A stretch of 64,000 nt of DNA, from the NCBI GenBank assembly GCA_036676195.1, contig JAKFDK010000131.1, positions 1 through 64,000 on the forward strand, written 5' to 3'. The position numbers were made by a program, and so were the translations under genes. The DNA is from JAKFDK01 sp036676195 (GTDB lineage Bacteria > Bacillota > Sulfobacillia > Symbiobacteriales > ZC4RG38). This document shows positions 8,581-16,900 of this stretch, piece by piece; position 1 is the first letter of the stretch, and every line of letters starts with the position of its first letter. The notes under the pieces are model-generated. The model searched no databases. It saw nothing but the letters and a program-made list of their open reading frames with translations, and was not told the DNA's origin.

Positions 8581-10164
8581 ATGGCAACCACACCGCCGCC
8601 CGGGCCGGCACAGCGACTGGCGGACCAGTTCCCGGCGCTGCCGCCGGCCAGCCTGGGTCCGGCCCCCAACGAAACCACCTTTGCGGTGCCGGTAAACCTG
8701 CTGCGTCCGGTAGCAGCCTGGCTCAGCCGGGACGCGGCCGCCGCCCTGGTGCAGATGGTGGGGGTCGACGAGCGCCCGCTGGACGGTAACTTCCGCCTTT
8801 ACACCGTCTTCCGGGCCGGGGACCAGCTCCTGCTCCTGCGCACAGCGGTGGCCGATGAGTTCCCCTCCCTCACCCTGGAGGTGCCAGCCGCCCACTGGTA
8901 CGAGCGCGAAATCCAGGACCTGCTCGGCCTGCGGCCGGTGGGGCACCCCGACCCCCGCCCTCTGGTGTTGCACGGCGGCTGGCCGCGGCACCTGCACCCG
9001 CTGCGCCGGGACTTTGACCTGCGCTGCTGGCCCGAGCGGACGGCCGACCCGCCCTTTCAGTTCCAGGGTGTGGAAGGCGGGGGCGTGGCCCAGGTGCCGG
9101 TGGGGCCGATCCATGCCGGCGTGATTGAGCCCGGGCACTTCCGCTTCAGCGTCATGGGCGAGAATGTGCTGCGGCTGGAGGCACAGTTGTTTTACACCCA
9201 CCGCGGGCTGGAAAAGCGGGCCGAAGGCATGAGCCTGCCACACGGCCTGATGCTGGCGGAACGGATCTGCGGCGCCTGTGCCCTGTCGCACGCCGTGGCC
9301 TATGCCCAGGCGGCCGAGCGGCTGATGGGCGCCGAAGTGCCGCCCCGCGGCCGCTACCTGCGCAGCCTGGCCCTGGAGATGGAGCGGCTGTACAACCATG
9401 TGGGCGATGTGGCCAATTTGTGTGCCGGCGTGGCCTATGCATTTGGCAACAGCCAGGGCATGCGCCTGAAGGAAGCACTGCTACAGTTGAACGAGCGGGT
9501 CTGGGGCCACCGGTTTCTGCGCGGCGTGGCCGCCCTGGGCGGGGTGCGCCGGGACCTGAATGCGGCGGCCCTGGCCGATATCCGCCGTACCCTGCGGTCG
9601 GTGGAAACCGAGTGGCAGGAAATCATCGCCGTGATGCTGGGCAACGGCATTTTCATGGACCGGGTGCGGGGCACCGGGGTGCTGACCGGTGAAGTGGCAC
9701 GGGCGCTGGGTGTGGTGGGCGTGGCGGCACGGGCTTCGGGGATTGACACTGACCTGCGCCGGGACCTGCCCTACGCCGCCTATGCCGGCCTGGAGCTGCA
9801 TGTCCCGGTCTATCCCGCCGGGGACGTGGCCAGCCGCATGCAGGTCCGTCTGGTGGAGAGCCTGGATTCCTTCGACCTGGTCCACCACCTGGCGGAGCAC
9901 CTGCCCGGCGGGCCGGTGCAGGCCCCGGTCCTGCCGCCGGTGCCGCCGCTGGCCCGGGCCATTGGCTATGTGGAGTCGCCCCGGGGGGCCGACCTGCACT
10001 TTCTCATGACCGGCCCGGGGGGCGAAATCTACCGCTATATGGTGCGGTCGGCGTCCTACCCGAACTGGGCGGCGGTGCCCTATGCCCTGCCGGGGAACCT
10101 GGTGCCTGACTTTCCCCTGATCAACAAGAGCTTTGAACTGTGTTACGCCTGCCTGGACCGTTAA
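8581..10164 (+). CDS. hyfG: group-4 [NiFe]-hydrogenase large subunit fused to NuoC-like domain
   Basis: A 527-residue catalytic subunit. Residues 1-150 are the NuoC-like 30-kDa domain (YEREIQDLLGL) and the rest is NuoD/hydrogenase-large. The proximal motif RICGACALSH supplies Cys230 and Cys233. The distal motif is FELCYACLDR with Cys521 and Cys524, so all four Ni-Fe cysteines are present. The usual DPC is ELC, and the protein stops exactly at the Arg where a maturation protease would cut; no C-terminal extension exists. A processing-independent enzyme, as reported for CooH-type subunits, is therefore likely. No hyp maturation genes lie in the window. A proton-reducing or H2-oxidising, ferredoxin-linked role is inferred. 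Confidence 0.92.
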   Translation: MATTPPPGPAQRLADQFPALPPASLGPAPNETTFAVPVNLLRPVAAWLSRDAAAALVQMVGVDERPLDGNFRLYTVFRAGDQLLLLRTAVADEFPSLTLEVPAAHWYEREIQDLLGLRPVGHPDPRPLVLHGGWPRHLHPLRRDFDLRCWPERTADPPFQFQGVEGGGVAQVPVGPIHAGVIEPGHFRFSVMGENVLRLEAQLFYTHRGLEKRAEGMSLPHGLMLAERICGACALSHAVAYAQAAERLMGAEVPPRGRYLRSLALEMERLYNHVGDVANLCAGVAYAFGNSQGMRLKEALLQLNERVWGHRFLRGVAALGGVRRDLNAAALADIRRTLRSVETEWQEIIAVMLGNGIFMDRVRGTGVLTGEVARALGVVGVAARASGIDTDLRRDLPYAAYAGLELHVPVYPAGDVASRMQVRLVESLDSFDLVHHLAEHLPGGPVQAPVLPPVPPLARAIGYVESPRGADLHFLMTGPGGEIYRYMVRSASYPNWAAVPYALPGNLVPDFPLINKSFELCYACLDR

Positions 10165-10200
10165 CATCGGGGCTGTCGCCCCGGAAAGGGGGTCCCGGCC

Positions 10201-10959
10201 GTGTGGAAACTGTTTGACAAGATCCGCCGGACGCCGCTGGCCACCCTGCCGCCGGACCAGCTCCTGCAGCCGCTGCCGGCGGGTGCCCGCGGCGTGCCGG
10301 AGGTAGACCCTGCCCGCTGCGACGGCACGCAGACGTGCGTGCCGGCCTGCCCGGCGGGTGCCATCGCCTACACCGCCGGCGCCAACGCCACCGGCGGGGC
10401 CTGGCACGTTGACGTGAACCGCTGCCAGCCCTGCGGCCTGTGCGTGGCGGCCTGCCCGCAGCAGGCCCTGACCGAGTCCAGCCGCCCCAGCCACGCCAGC
10501 CGGGAGCCGCAGCCGGAGGACGTGGTCCGGGAGATCCGGCGGGTGCTGGGCCGGTCCCTGCACATTCGGCATGTGGATACTGGCTCCTCCAACGGTTGCG
10601 ACTGGGAAGTGACCCATCTGCTGAACCCGGTCTACGACCTGCAGCGCTTCGGCATTGACTTTGTGGCTTCTCCCCGCCACGCCGACCTGCTGCTGGTGAC
10701 CGGCGGCGTGACCCGCCACCTGGAGGAAGCCCTGCGTCGCACCTACGAGGCCGCCGGCAGTCCCAGGCTGGTGGTGGCGGTGGGTTCGTGTGCCTGCGGC
10801 GGCGGTGTGCTCGGCCCCACTTACGCCCACCACGGCGGGGTCGACAAGATCGTGCCCGTCACCGTGCGTGTGCCGGGGTGCCCGCCCCGGCCGGCCGCCA
10901 TTCTGGATGGCATCCTGCTGGCCCTGGGCCGCCGGCAGGAACTCCAGCCCGCCCGATGA
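10201..10959 (+). CDS. hyfI: ferredoxin-NuoB fusion, group-4 hydrogenase small subunit
   Basis: A 252-residue GTG-start protein (GTCCCGGCC precedes it; a weak ribosome-binding site). The N-terminal half is a 2[4Fe-4S] ferredoxin region (HyfH-like) and residues about 115-240 are the NuoB/HyfI small-subunit fold. Cluster 1 is CDGTQTCVPACP with Thr43 where a ligand Cys is expected; cluster 2 (CQPCGLCVAACP, Cys75/78/81/85) is complete. In the small-subunit motif GSSNGCDWE, Ser130 replaces the first Cys of the usual CNGC; Cys133, Cys197 and Cys227 remain, and an extra Cys199 follows in GSCACGG. It should relay electrons between ferredoxin and the Ni-Fe site. Missing ligands make cluster content uncertain. 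Confidence 0.88.
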   Translation: MWKLFDKIRRTPLATLPPDQLLQPLPAGARGVPEVDPARCDGTQTCVPACPAGAIAYTAGANATGGAWHVDVNRCQPCGLCVAACPQQALTESSRPSHASREPQPEDVVREIRRVLGRSLHIRHVDTGSSNGCDWEVTHLLNPVYDLQRFGIDFVASPRHADLLLVTGGVTRHLEEALRRTYEAAGSPRLVVAVGSCACGGGVLGPTYAHHGGVDKIVPVTVRVPGCPPRPAAILDGILLALGRRQELQPAR

Positions 10960-11231
10960 AGCTGGTGATCGCCGTATTGCCTGGCCGCACGGCGCCGCGG
11001 GCACAGCGCCGGCTGCAGGAGGGCCACATTGCCTTTACCCGGCTGGCCAGCAGCGGCGCCTTCCTGGAACAGGGGAATACCACCCTGCTGATCGGTGTGC
11101 CCCGGACCCGGGTGGAGCAGGTGCTGGACCTGCTGCGTGCCGCTTCCCCCGGCGAAGGCGTGGCCTTTGTGGTATCGGCCCGGAGGGACTCCCTGGCAGC
11201 ACTGGAGCCCTTCGCCCGCCCGGAAACGTAA
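10956..11231 (+). CDS. darA: c-di-AMP receptor, DarA/PII-like
   Basis: A 91-residue member of the PF06153 cyclic-di-AMP receptor family. The family block is clear: FTRLASSGAFL followed by GNTTLLIGVP and RVEQVLDLLR. DarA proteins are PII-like trimers that bind c-di-AMP; their downstream targets are not established. Its ATG overlaps the hydrogenase small-subunit stop (ATGA), so it is translationally coupled and last in the operon before a strong terminator. In other Firmicutes I know darA sits near tmk/DNA-replication genes, so this position suggests control of, or response to, the hydrogenase complex. That link is inference. Confidence 0.9.
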   Translation: MKLVIAVLPGRTAPRAQRRLQEGHIAFTRLASSGAFLEQGNTTLLIGVPRTRVEQVLDLLRAASPGEGVAFVVSARRDSLAALEPFARPET

Positions 11232-11237
11232 GCAGGC

Positions 11238-11275
11238 AGCCCCCGCCGGTCCGTACGGCGGGGGCTGTTGCTTTT
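11238..11275 (+). terminator. intrinsic terminator of the hyf-darA operon
   Basis: An 11-bp perfect stem AGCCCCCGCCG/CGGCGGGGGCT with a 7-base loop, followed by GTTGCTTTT, starts 7 bp after the darA stop. Confidence 0.85.
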
Positions 11276-11288
11276 GCGGTTGAGTGCC

Positions 11289-12551
11289 CTACCCCGCCTC
11301 CCCAACCGTCTCTGGCATCTTCTGCAATCCCCATACCGGCGAGAACCAGACCCACAGGAAGGCCAGTGCAGCGCCGAGCGCCCCGACGAACATCGCCGCC
11401 CTCAGCCCGATGGTTGTAGCAAGGGTCCCACTGACGAGTGCGCCCAGCGGCGTCGTACCCAATACCAGGAAGCGCACGCTGGCATTGACCCGCCCCTGCA
11501 GCAGTGGTGGTGTGATGGCCTGCCGCAGGCTGACCTGATTGATGTGGTAGATGGGGAGCCCCAGTGCGCTCACGAACTGTGCTGTCGTTAACATGACCAT
11601 GGCTGCCGCGGGCCGGGAAGGAGCCAGAGGGATCAGAAAAAGCGCCGCCTGCGGTACAAGCGCAGAGAGCACAATGGTCCGCCCCAGCCCGAGACGCCTG
11701 ACCAGGCGCCGGGCCACCAGCGCACCCAGCAGGAACCCGACATTGGCGACACCGCTGATGATGCCGATGGCTCCGGCGGAAAGGCCCAGTTCCCTGGCCG
11801 CGAACAGGATATGGAGGGAGAACAGCATCTCGGTAAACAGGGTTAGCATAGCCGTACAGGCCGTAATGGACCGCAGGAGCGGGTTACCGAAGAGGAAGCG
11901 CAGCCCTTCGGCGATTTCACGTCCGAAACCCCGTCTTTTCTCGGTTTTTGGTTGCACCGGCTCCTGAACCCGCACAAATCCCAGCGTCAACGCCGAGACA
12001 AGGTATGAAAGGGCGTCCCAGAAGATGGCCGCCGGCGCTGAGGCCAGATGAATCACCCACCCGGCGAGCCCCGGCCCCGCGATTTTGGCGGCAGAGGCCG
12101 TCACCTGCAGCTTGCTGTTTCCCTCTCCTAACTGGTCATGGTGAACCAGCGAGGGCAGAAACGCCTGGTAGGCGACATCGAAGAAGACGGTCAGCGTCCC
12201 GGCCACCAGGCAAACCACGTACAGGAATTCCATGCGCAGAATGCCGAGCAGCCACGCCACCGGGATGGCCGCCAGTACCAATGCCCGGCCAATGTCCGAC
12301 CAGATCAGAATCGGACGACGGGGCAGGCGGTCTACCCAGGCGCCAACGAGCAGGCTCATCGCCAGATAGGGGAGTGTCGTCAGCGCGTTCATGACTCCCA
12401 TCTGGGCCGGCGTGGCGCCCAGGAGCATCACCGCCGCCAACGGCAGGGCAAGCTGGGTGATCTGAGATCCAAACACCGAGATGGTCTGGCCGGCCCACAA
12501 CCGCATGAAATCAGGATGCTGCCAGAGGCCGGCCAACTTGAGGCGCATCAC
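11289..12551 (-). CDS. MFS transporter, exporter type
   Basis: A 420-residue major facilitator protein with about 12 hydrophobic segments. Features include the N-terminal FMRLWAGQTISVFGSQITQ, the loop motif GAWVDRLPRRP (motif A) and TGTLTVFFDVAYQAFLP-like helix 4 sequence, as in the enterobactin/macrolide-exporter branch. The start ATGA overlaps the stop of the lanthipeptide-synthetase remnant upstream, so the pair forms one transcriptional unit and the transporter may once have exported the peptide product. It is apparently intact. Confidence 0.88.
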   Translation of the reverse strand: MMRLKLAGLWQHPDFMRLWAGQTISVFGSQITQLALPLAAVMLLGATPAQMGVMNALTTLPYLAMSLLVGAWVDRLPRRPILIWSDIGRALVLAAIPVAWLLGILRMEFLYVVCLVAGTLTVFFDVAYQAFLPSLVHHDQLGEGNSKLQVTASAAKIAGPGLAGWVIHLASAPAAIFWDALSYLVSALTLGFVRVQEPVQPKTEKRRGFGREIAEGLRFLFGNPLLRSITACTAMLTLFTEMLFSLHILFAARELGLSAGAIGIISGVANVGFLLGALVARRLVRRLGLGRTIVLSALVPQAALFLIPLAPSRPAAAMVMLTTAQFVSALGLPIYHINQVSLRQAITPPLLQGRVNASVRFLVLGTTPLGALVSGTLATTIGLRAAMFVGALGAALAFLWVWFSPVWGLQKMPETVGEAG

Positions 12552-13975
12552 ACTCCCCCCTTTTGACTGCAGAACCCTCCCAGCAAGGAGTCGGGTACGA
12601 AATTAAAGTTCCCGCCACCGTGCAGCAACCTGTGGAGGAACAGCCCAATGCCAGCAGAACCGGTTGCGAAGTCAGCACTGATCCGATACAGGTAATCACC
12701 GGGAAAGGCAACACCTGAAGGCTTGTCAAGACGAAACAGAAGGACGCCATCGGCCACTCTGTGGGCCTCCTCAAGGTAACGCTCCTCACCAAGAAACTGG
12801 TAGCAGTCTAGGAGAACGTTCCCTAAACCTGCCAGACCCTCGAACAGGCCAGGCGTCATGGTATACTTGCGCATTATATCTGGGATAATTTGCCCAAGGC
12901 GACTCTGCAGTTCGTTGCTTCCAGTAACCGCAACGTAGCGTACCAAAGCCGTAGCTACCCCCGCCGTTCCGTTCAACCAATAAGGAAAGAGTACAGTACT
13001 ATTACGCACGTCCTCGGGAAAGCTGATAAATCCTTCGGTCGATATCCCGCAGTGTAGATCAAAGTCAACTGCCCGTAGGCCTGCATTTAGGAAGCGCTTG
13101 TCTCCGGTCGAAACATAAAGGTAAAGCAGGAATAAGGCGACTCCACTCGCTCCGAATGCGTATCCGACGCGGACTGCGCCTTCCGCAGTCGGCCAATGGT
13201 AACCTTGCTCAGTCTCCTGTTTACTCTCAAGGAGCCAATCCCCAACCCAGGCAGCAGCGTCGAGGAAGGCTTGTGCCCGAGTCCGCTGCCAAAAGTGTAG
13301 GTTGGCCAGGCCAAAGCCCGTGGCACCATGAAAAACGTCTGCCGCCTTCAGCAGAAGGGGGTGAGTCTGGGCCTTGCGCAGTGCCAAAAGGCCCTCGTCG
13401 GTGTACCCTAACTCGTCGAGAGCCCAGGCAATCCCAGATAAACCAAGGTAAAGCCCAGGGGGATATGTGGACGGCAACACCTCTTGTTGAAGAATCCACT
13501 GTGCTACTTCGCCCTGCACCTCACCCGTGAGCCGCTTAAGTGCGTATGCAACCCCAAGAGCCCCGTGTGCAATGTTTAGAGGATTGCAGTTAGCGGGGTC
13601 GGACGGAAAGAGACGGTCACGGCGCACATAGGTTGCGTTCGCAAGGATAAAACGAACAATGGCATCCGTCATTTCCGGCATTTTTCCCGGTTCGTTCTGC
13701 AGCGCACTTACGCTGACTGGCGTCCACCAGTCGGCACTGTCCAGCTCTGCCATAGCTGCTTTCACTCGCGCTGCATTATCCTTTCTTGCATCCATGCCCA
13801 TAAGCGTCTCAATCGTCGTCTTCAGTGCCTCTGGCAGATTATAGTCCTTCTGGAGTTCGTTCAAAAAATCTCGGTGGGCATCGGGGCGCAAATCCACGAG
13901 TGCGCCGCTTGGCGTTAGGAGAGACAAACAGGTTGCGCCTACCGCGTAGTAGTCATCCTCAAACGTAGGTGCCTC
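12548..13975 (-). pseudogene. 5'-truncated class III/IV-type lanthipeptide synthetase (cyclase half)
   Basis: About 475 codons remain. From about residue 100 it is a LanC-like cyclase with its repeated Gly motifs: NIAHGALGVAYAL, GLYLGLSGIAWAL, FHGATGFGLANL, LNGTAGVATAL, LFEGLAGLGN and TGSAGIGLFLHR. Zn ligands of LanC (Cys, then CysHis) are not seen; the equivalent spots read YWLNG and LFEG, as in class III enzymes. The first 40 residues (DDYYAVGATCLSLLTPSG) match the end of a Ser/Thr-kinase-like domain. Reading further upstream gives unrelated sequence that overlaps a truncated DUF2726 gene, so the lyase and kinase domains are gone. GC is visibly lower than in the neighbours. TTG at 13927 could still start the remnant. 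Confidence 0.75.
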
Positions 13976-14238
13976 AACCGACTGGCGATTCTTATGACGA
14001 CCACCACATCGACCAGATCCAGCACACGCATTTTGGCGAATATCACATAGCGGGTGCCAACCGCCTGGCGGAGTACTTCGTAGAACTGACGCTCAGCCGG
14101 AGTCAGTACCGTTTCCACCTTACAATATTGCGGGCTGGTGACCACCACAGGCGTTGGCTGCGGCGCCCGCAACGTCTGGACCAGTACCAAGATGACCACC
14201 ACGACGACCAGTCCCATGAGCAGCATAACCAACTGCAC
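13939..14238 (-). pseudogene. 3'-truncated DUF2726 membrane-anchored protein
   Basis: The GTG at 14238 follows GGGAGG and begins a membrane anchor (VQLVMLLMGLVVVVVILVLV) and then the DUF2726 start (ETVLTPAERQFYEVLRQAVG, YVIFAKMRVLDLV). Family members continue for about 80 more residues to a conserved nuclease-like end, but here the frame runs into about 25 unrelated residues overlapping the lanthipeptide-synthetase remnant. The breakpoint is near 13980-14000. Together with the truncated synthetase it marks a deletion/recombination junction. Confidence 0.7.
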
Positions 14239-14480
14239 GATGCCATGCCTCCCGGGTGGGCGGTCTGCCCGTCCCATGTTCTTATTCTTTAGTTTTTCTC
14301 ACTTTCATCGGTGTTGCCCTTCAGATTGTAATGTTTTACCGCCGTACCAATCGGCGAGGTGATCGGTTTGGCCACTGGGCCCGGGCGTGCGCCTGCTCCG
14401 GCGGGACAGCAAGCAGGAGTTTGGCCGCGGCATGGAATTGTATGTGGCAGGAGTACCTGCACCAGAAGGGTGGACTGCCA

Positions 14481-15662
14481 ATGCAACCGTCCAGGGCGGT
14501 ACCGGCCGGCCGTCTCGACCGCAACGTGTGGGTGGCCGGGTGGGTCAGCCTGTGTACCGACATCTCTTCCGAAATGATTGTCCCCGTGCTGCCCCTGTTC
14601 CTGACGGCCGTGCTGGGGGCGCCGGTGGCCGTCGTCGGCCTGATCGAAGGGGCAGCCGAGGCCATCGCCAGCCTGGTGAAGGCCGTTTCCGGGTATCTGT
14701 CTGACCAGATGGGCCGCCGCAAGCCGCTGATGGTTTTGGGCTACGCCGGCAGCAACCTGCTGAAACCGCTGATGGGCCTGGCCGGCTCCTGGGGGCAGAT
14801 TCTGGCCCTGCGGGTCTCCGACCGCTTCGGCAAGGGCCTGCGCGGTGCGCCCCGGGACGCCCTGATTGCCGAGTCCACACCACCGTCCAGCCGGGGTCGG
14901 GCCTTTGGCCTGCACCGGACCATGGATACCCTGGGCGCGGCCATTGGCCCGCTCAGCGCCTGGCTGATTCTGCAGGCCCGGCCGGGTCAGTATCGGGCCG
15001 TATTCTGGTGGGCCCTGCTGCCGGGGGCCGTTTCCGTACTGTTGCTGCTACTGTTCCTGCGTGACACCCGGCCGGCCAAACCGGCGCCGGGACCGGTGCT
15101 GCGCAACTGGAGCCTGGCCCTGACCGGGCTGCCGCCCCGGCTGCGCCGGTTTGTGCTGATCGGTACCCTGTTTGCCCTGGGCAATTCCTCGGACGCCTTC
15201 CTGATTCTGAAGGCCCAGCATATGGGGCTGTCCGCTGCCCTTGTGCCCATTGCCTACTTTACCTTCAACGCCAGTTACGCCGTATTCTCTTACCCCCTGG
15301 GGGCACTGTCAGACCGCATCGGCCGCAAGCCGGTTATGGTCGGCGGTTTCCTGGCCTTTGCCCTGATTTACGCCGGGTTTGCCCTGGCAGCCTCACCCGG
15401 GCTGGCCTGGCCGCTCTTTATTGCCTACGGCCTGTACTACGCCGGGACGGAGGGCATCCAGAAGGCCCACCTTACCGACCACGCCGCCCCAGAGGCGCGC
15501 GGCACCGCCCTGGGAGTGTTCAATGCCCTGACCGGCCTGGCCGCCCTGCCGGCCAGCCTGCTGGCCGGGGTGCTTTGGGAGCAGGTCAGCCCGGCCGCCC
15601 CCTTCTGGGTGGGGTCCGCCACCGCCCTGCTGGCCGCCCTGGCCCTGTGGTTCTGGGAGTAA
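14481..15662 (+). CDS. MFS transporter
   Basis: A 393-residue major facilitator protein starting at the ATG after GAAGGGTGGACTGCCA; a longer reading frame back to 14256 lacks a good ribosome-binding site. Twelve helices are plausible. Motif A reads GYLSDQMGRRKP; a second loop, FGKGLRGAPRDALIAESTP, is typical of a drug/sugar-efflux-like MFS branch, with SDRIGRKPVM between the two halves. Substrate unknown. It is divergent from the DUF2726 remnant and not obviously in an operon. Confidence 0.88.
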   Translation: MQPSRAVPAGRLDRNVWVAGWVSLCTDISSEMIVPVLPLFLTAVLGAPVAVVGLIEGAAEAIASLVKAVSGYLSDQMGRRKPLMVLGYAGSNLLKPLMGLAGSWGQILALRVSDRFGKGLRGAPRDALIAESTPPSSRGRAFGLHRTMDTLGAAIGPLSAWLILQARPGQYRAVFWWALLPGAVSVLLLLLFLRDTRPAKPAPGPVLRNWSLALTGLPPRLRRFVLIGTLFALGNSSDAFLILKAQHMGLSAALVPIAYFTFNASYAVFSYPLGALSDRIGRKPVMVGGFLAFALIYAGFALAASPGLAWPLFIAYGLYYAGTEGIQKAHLTDHAAPEARGTALGVFNALTGLAALPASLLAGVLWEQVSPAAPFWVGSATALLAALALWFWE

Positions 15663-15779
15663 GATCAGCCTGCCTGCAGAACAGCGCCCACGTTGTGCTG
15701 GCGGTTGATCAATCGGCACCGAGCTGGCCCGGCGCATGCTGGCCAAGCTCGACTACCAGCGGCAGTCGGGGGTTAGTCG

Positions 15780-15869
15780 CTAGTCCAGCCGTTTGCCCAT
15801 AAAGACAAGGTCATCCGCCTGGAAGCCCAGGGCTTCGTAAAACCGGGCAAGCGAGTGCGGCGGCTGAAT
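15780..15869 (-). pseudogene. C-terminal remnant of a GNAT acetyltransferase
   Basis: Thirty codons ending in TAG at 15780 read IQPPHSLARFYEALGF then QADDLVFMGKRLD, the standard end of a GNAT N-acetyltransferase (the NSLARFYEALGF motif). The remaining 120 or so residues are absent because the following membrane-protein gene begins immediately upstream on the other strand. No start codon or ribosome-binding site remains. Confidence 0.6.
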
Positions 15870-15928
15870 GTTCCGGGCAGGGCGTATACATGGGCGAAGA
15901 CGAATCACCCCGACCGGAGGTGGGCCGG

Positions 15929-16843
15929 ATGAGCCCCTGGGCCCGGCCGCTGCTGGAGTTCACGTCCCTGTTGCTGGTGGCCTGGTGTGCGGCCGATGCG
16001 GCGCGGCGCGGCCCGCGCCCGGTCCTGGAACTGACGGCCGGGGGGCTGCTGGGCCTGGCGGTGGAGCAGGCAGCCATCTGGGGCAGCCGCAGCGCCGGGC
16101 GCCCGGACGCCTACCAGTATGGCCCGTTCGCCTGGATGATTACCCCCGATGTCCCCCTGACGGTGATGCTAAGCTGGGGCGCCCTGCTCTACGCCGCGAT
16201 GAAGTATAGCGACAGCCTGGGCATTCCCCGCTGGCTGCGCCCCGCTGCCGATGGTCTGTACGCCCTGGCCCTGGACTTGAGTATGGATGTGGTGGCGGTG
16301 AACCTGGGCCTGTGGCACTGGGCTACCCCGCCACACGCCCAGTGGTTCGGCGTGCCCTATTCCAACTTCGGCGGCTGGCTGCTGCTGGCGGCGCTGTTCA
16401 GCCTGGGTGTGCGCGGGGTACGCCGGCTGGCGGGTCCGCAGGCGCCCTGGCCGGCTTATGCCGCCCGGCTGGGCGGGCTGGTGGTGGGGCTGGCGGTGCT
16501 GACCACCCGTTTATTCAGCCGCCTGTTCACCGGCACCGAAGGGGATGTATGGGTGGTGGGCCTGCTGGCCCTGCTGGCGGCGGCGCTGGTCACCGGCGGG
16601 CTGCTGTGGCGGCGGCGGACCGCCCCGGCCGCCCTGCAGGCCGCCCTGGCCGACGCCCCGCCGCCGAGCCCCGGCTGGGACCCGGCCCTGGGACTGCCCC
16701 TCGGCTGGCACATCAGCTACCTCGGCCTGGCCGCCCTGACGGGGATATTTGCCCAGCGCCTGATCATTCTCTTTCTGACCGGCGTGCTGGCCGCCGCCGG
16801 CGTGCTACTGGTGGCCGGCCTGGCGCCGGTGCGCCGGCCCTGA
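15929..16843 (+). CDS. CruF/DUF422-like carotenoid-biosynthesis membrane protein
   Basis: A 304-residue, 7-8-helix membrane protein. The start is the ATG after CCGGAGGTGGGCCGG; an upstream in-frame ATG at 15890 lacks a ribosome-binding site. The segment LWHWATPPHAQWFGVPYSNFGGWLL... matches the conserved W-GVPxSNFxGW signature of the DUF422 carotenoid hydratase (CruF) family, and YQYGPFAWMITPDVP an upstream conserved block. No other carotenoid genes lie in the window, so substrate is unproven. It sits alone between a GNAT remnant and a shared terminator. Confidence 0.65.
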   Translation: MSPWARPLLEFTSLLLVAWCAADAARRGPRPVLELTAGGLLGLAVEQAAIWGSRSAGRPDAYQYGPFAWMITPDVPLTVMLSWGALLYAAMKYSDSLGIPRWLRPAADGLYALALDLSMDVVAVNLGLWHWATPPHAQWFGVPYSNFGGWLLLAALFSLGVRGVRRLAGPQAPWPAYAARLGGLVVGLAVLTTRLFSRLFTGTEGDVWVVGLLALLAAALVTGGLLWRRRTAPAALQAALADAPPPSPGWDPALGLPLGWHISYLGLAALTGIFAQRLIILFLTGVLAAAGVLLVAGLAPVRRP

Positions 16844-16853
16844 AAAGGTAAAA

Positions 16854-16889
16854 AGCCGCCCGTTGCGCCGTAGAAGGCGCAGGGCGGCT
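16854..16889 (-). terminator. bidirectional terminator between convergent genes
   Basis: AGCCGCCC..GCGCC and GGCGC..GGGCGGCT form a two-part stem. On the minus strand the stem is followed by TTTTT, so it ends the MBL-fold gene; the plus-strand membrane-protein gene probably uses the same stem. Confidence 0.75.
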
Positions 16890-16900
16890 CCTGCTGAAGG

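Noticed and set aside
3508..10959. The operon could be respiratory complex I (nuo).
   Set aside because: The large subunit keeps all four Ni-Fe cysteines (RICGAC and CYAC) that NuoD lacks, there is an HyfE-type subunit, and no NuoEFG or NuoA-type genes are present.
15700..15780. Fragment GTELARRMLAKLDYQRQ resembling the end of a small acid-soluble spore protein.
   Set aside because: The SASP upstream motif is absent and a stop codon precedes it in frame; the likeness is too short to support.
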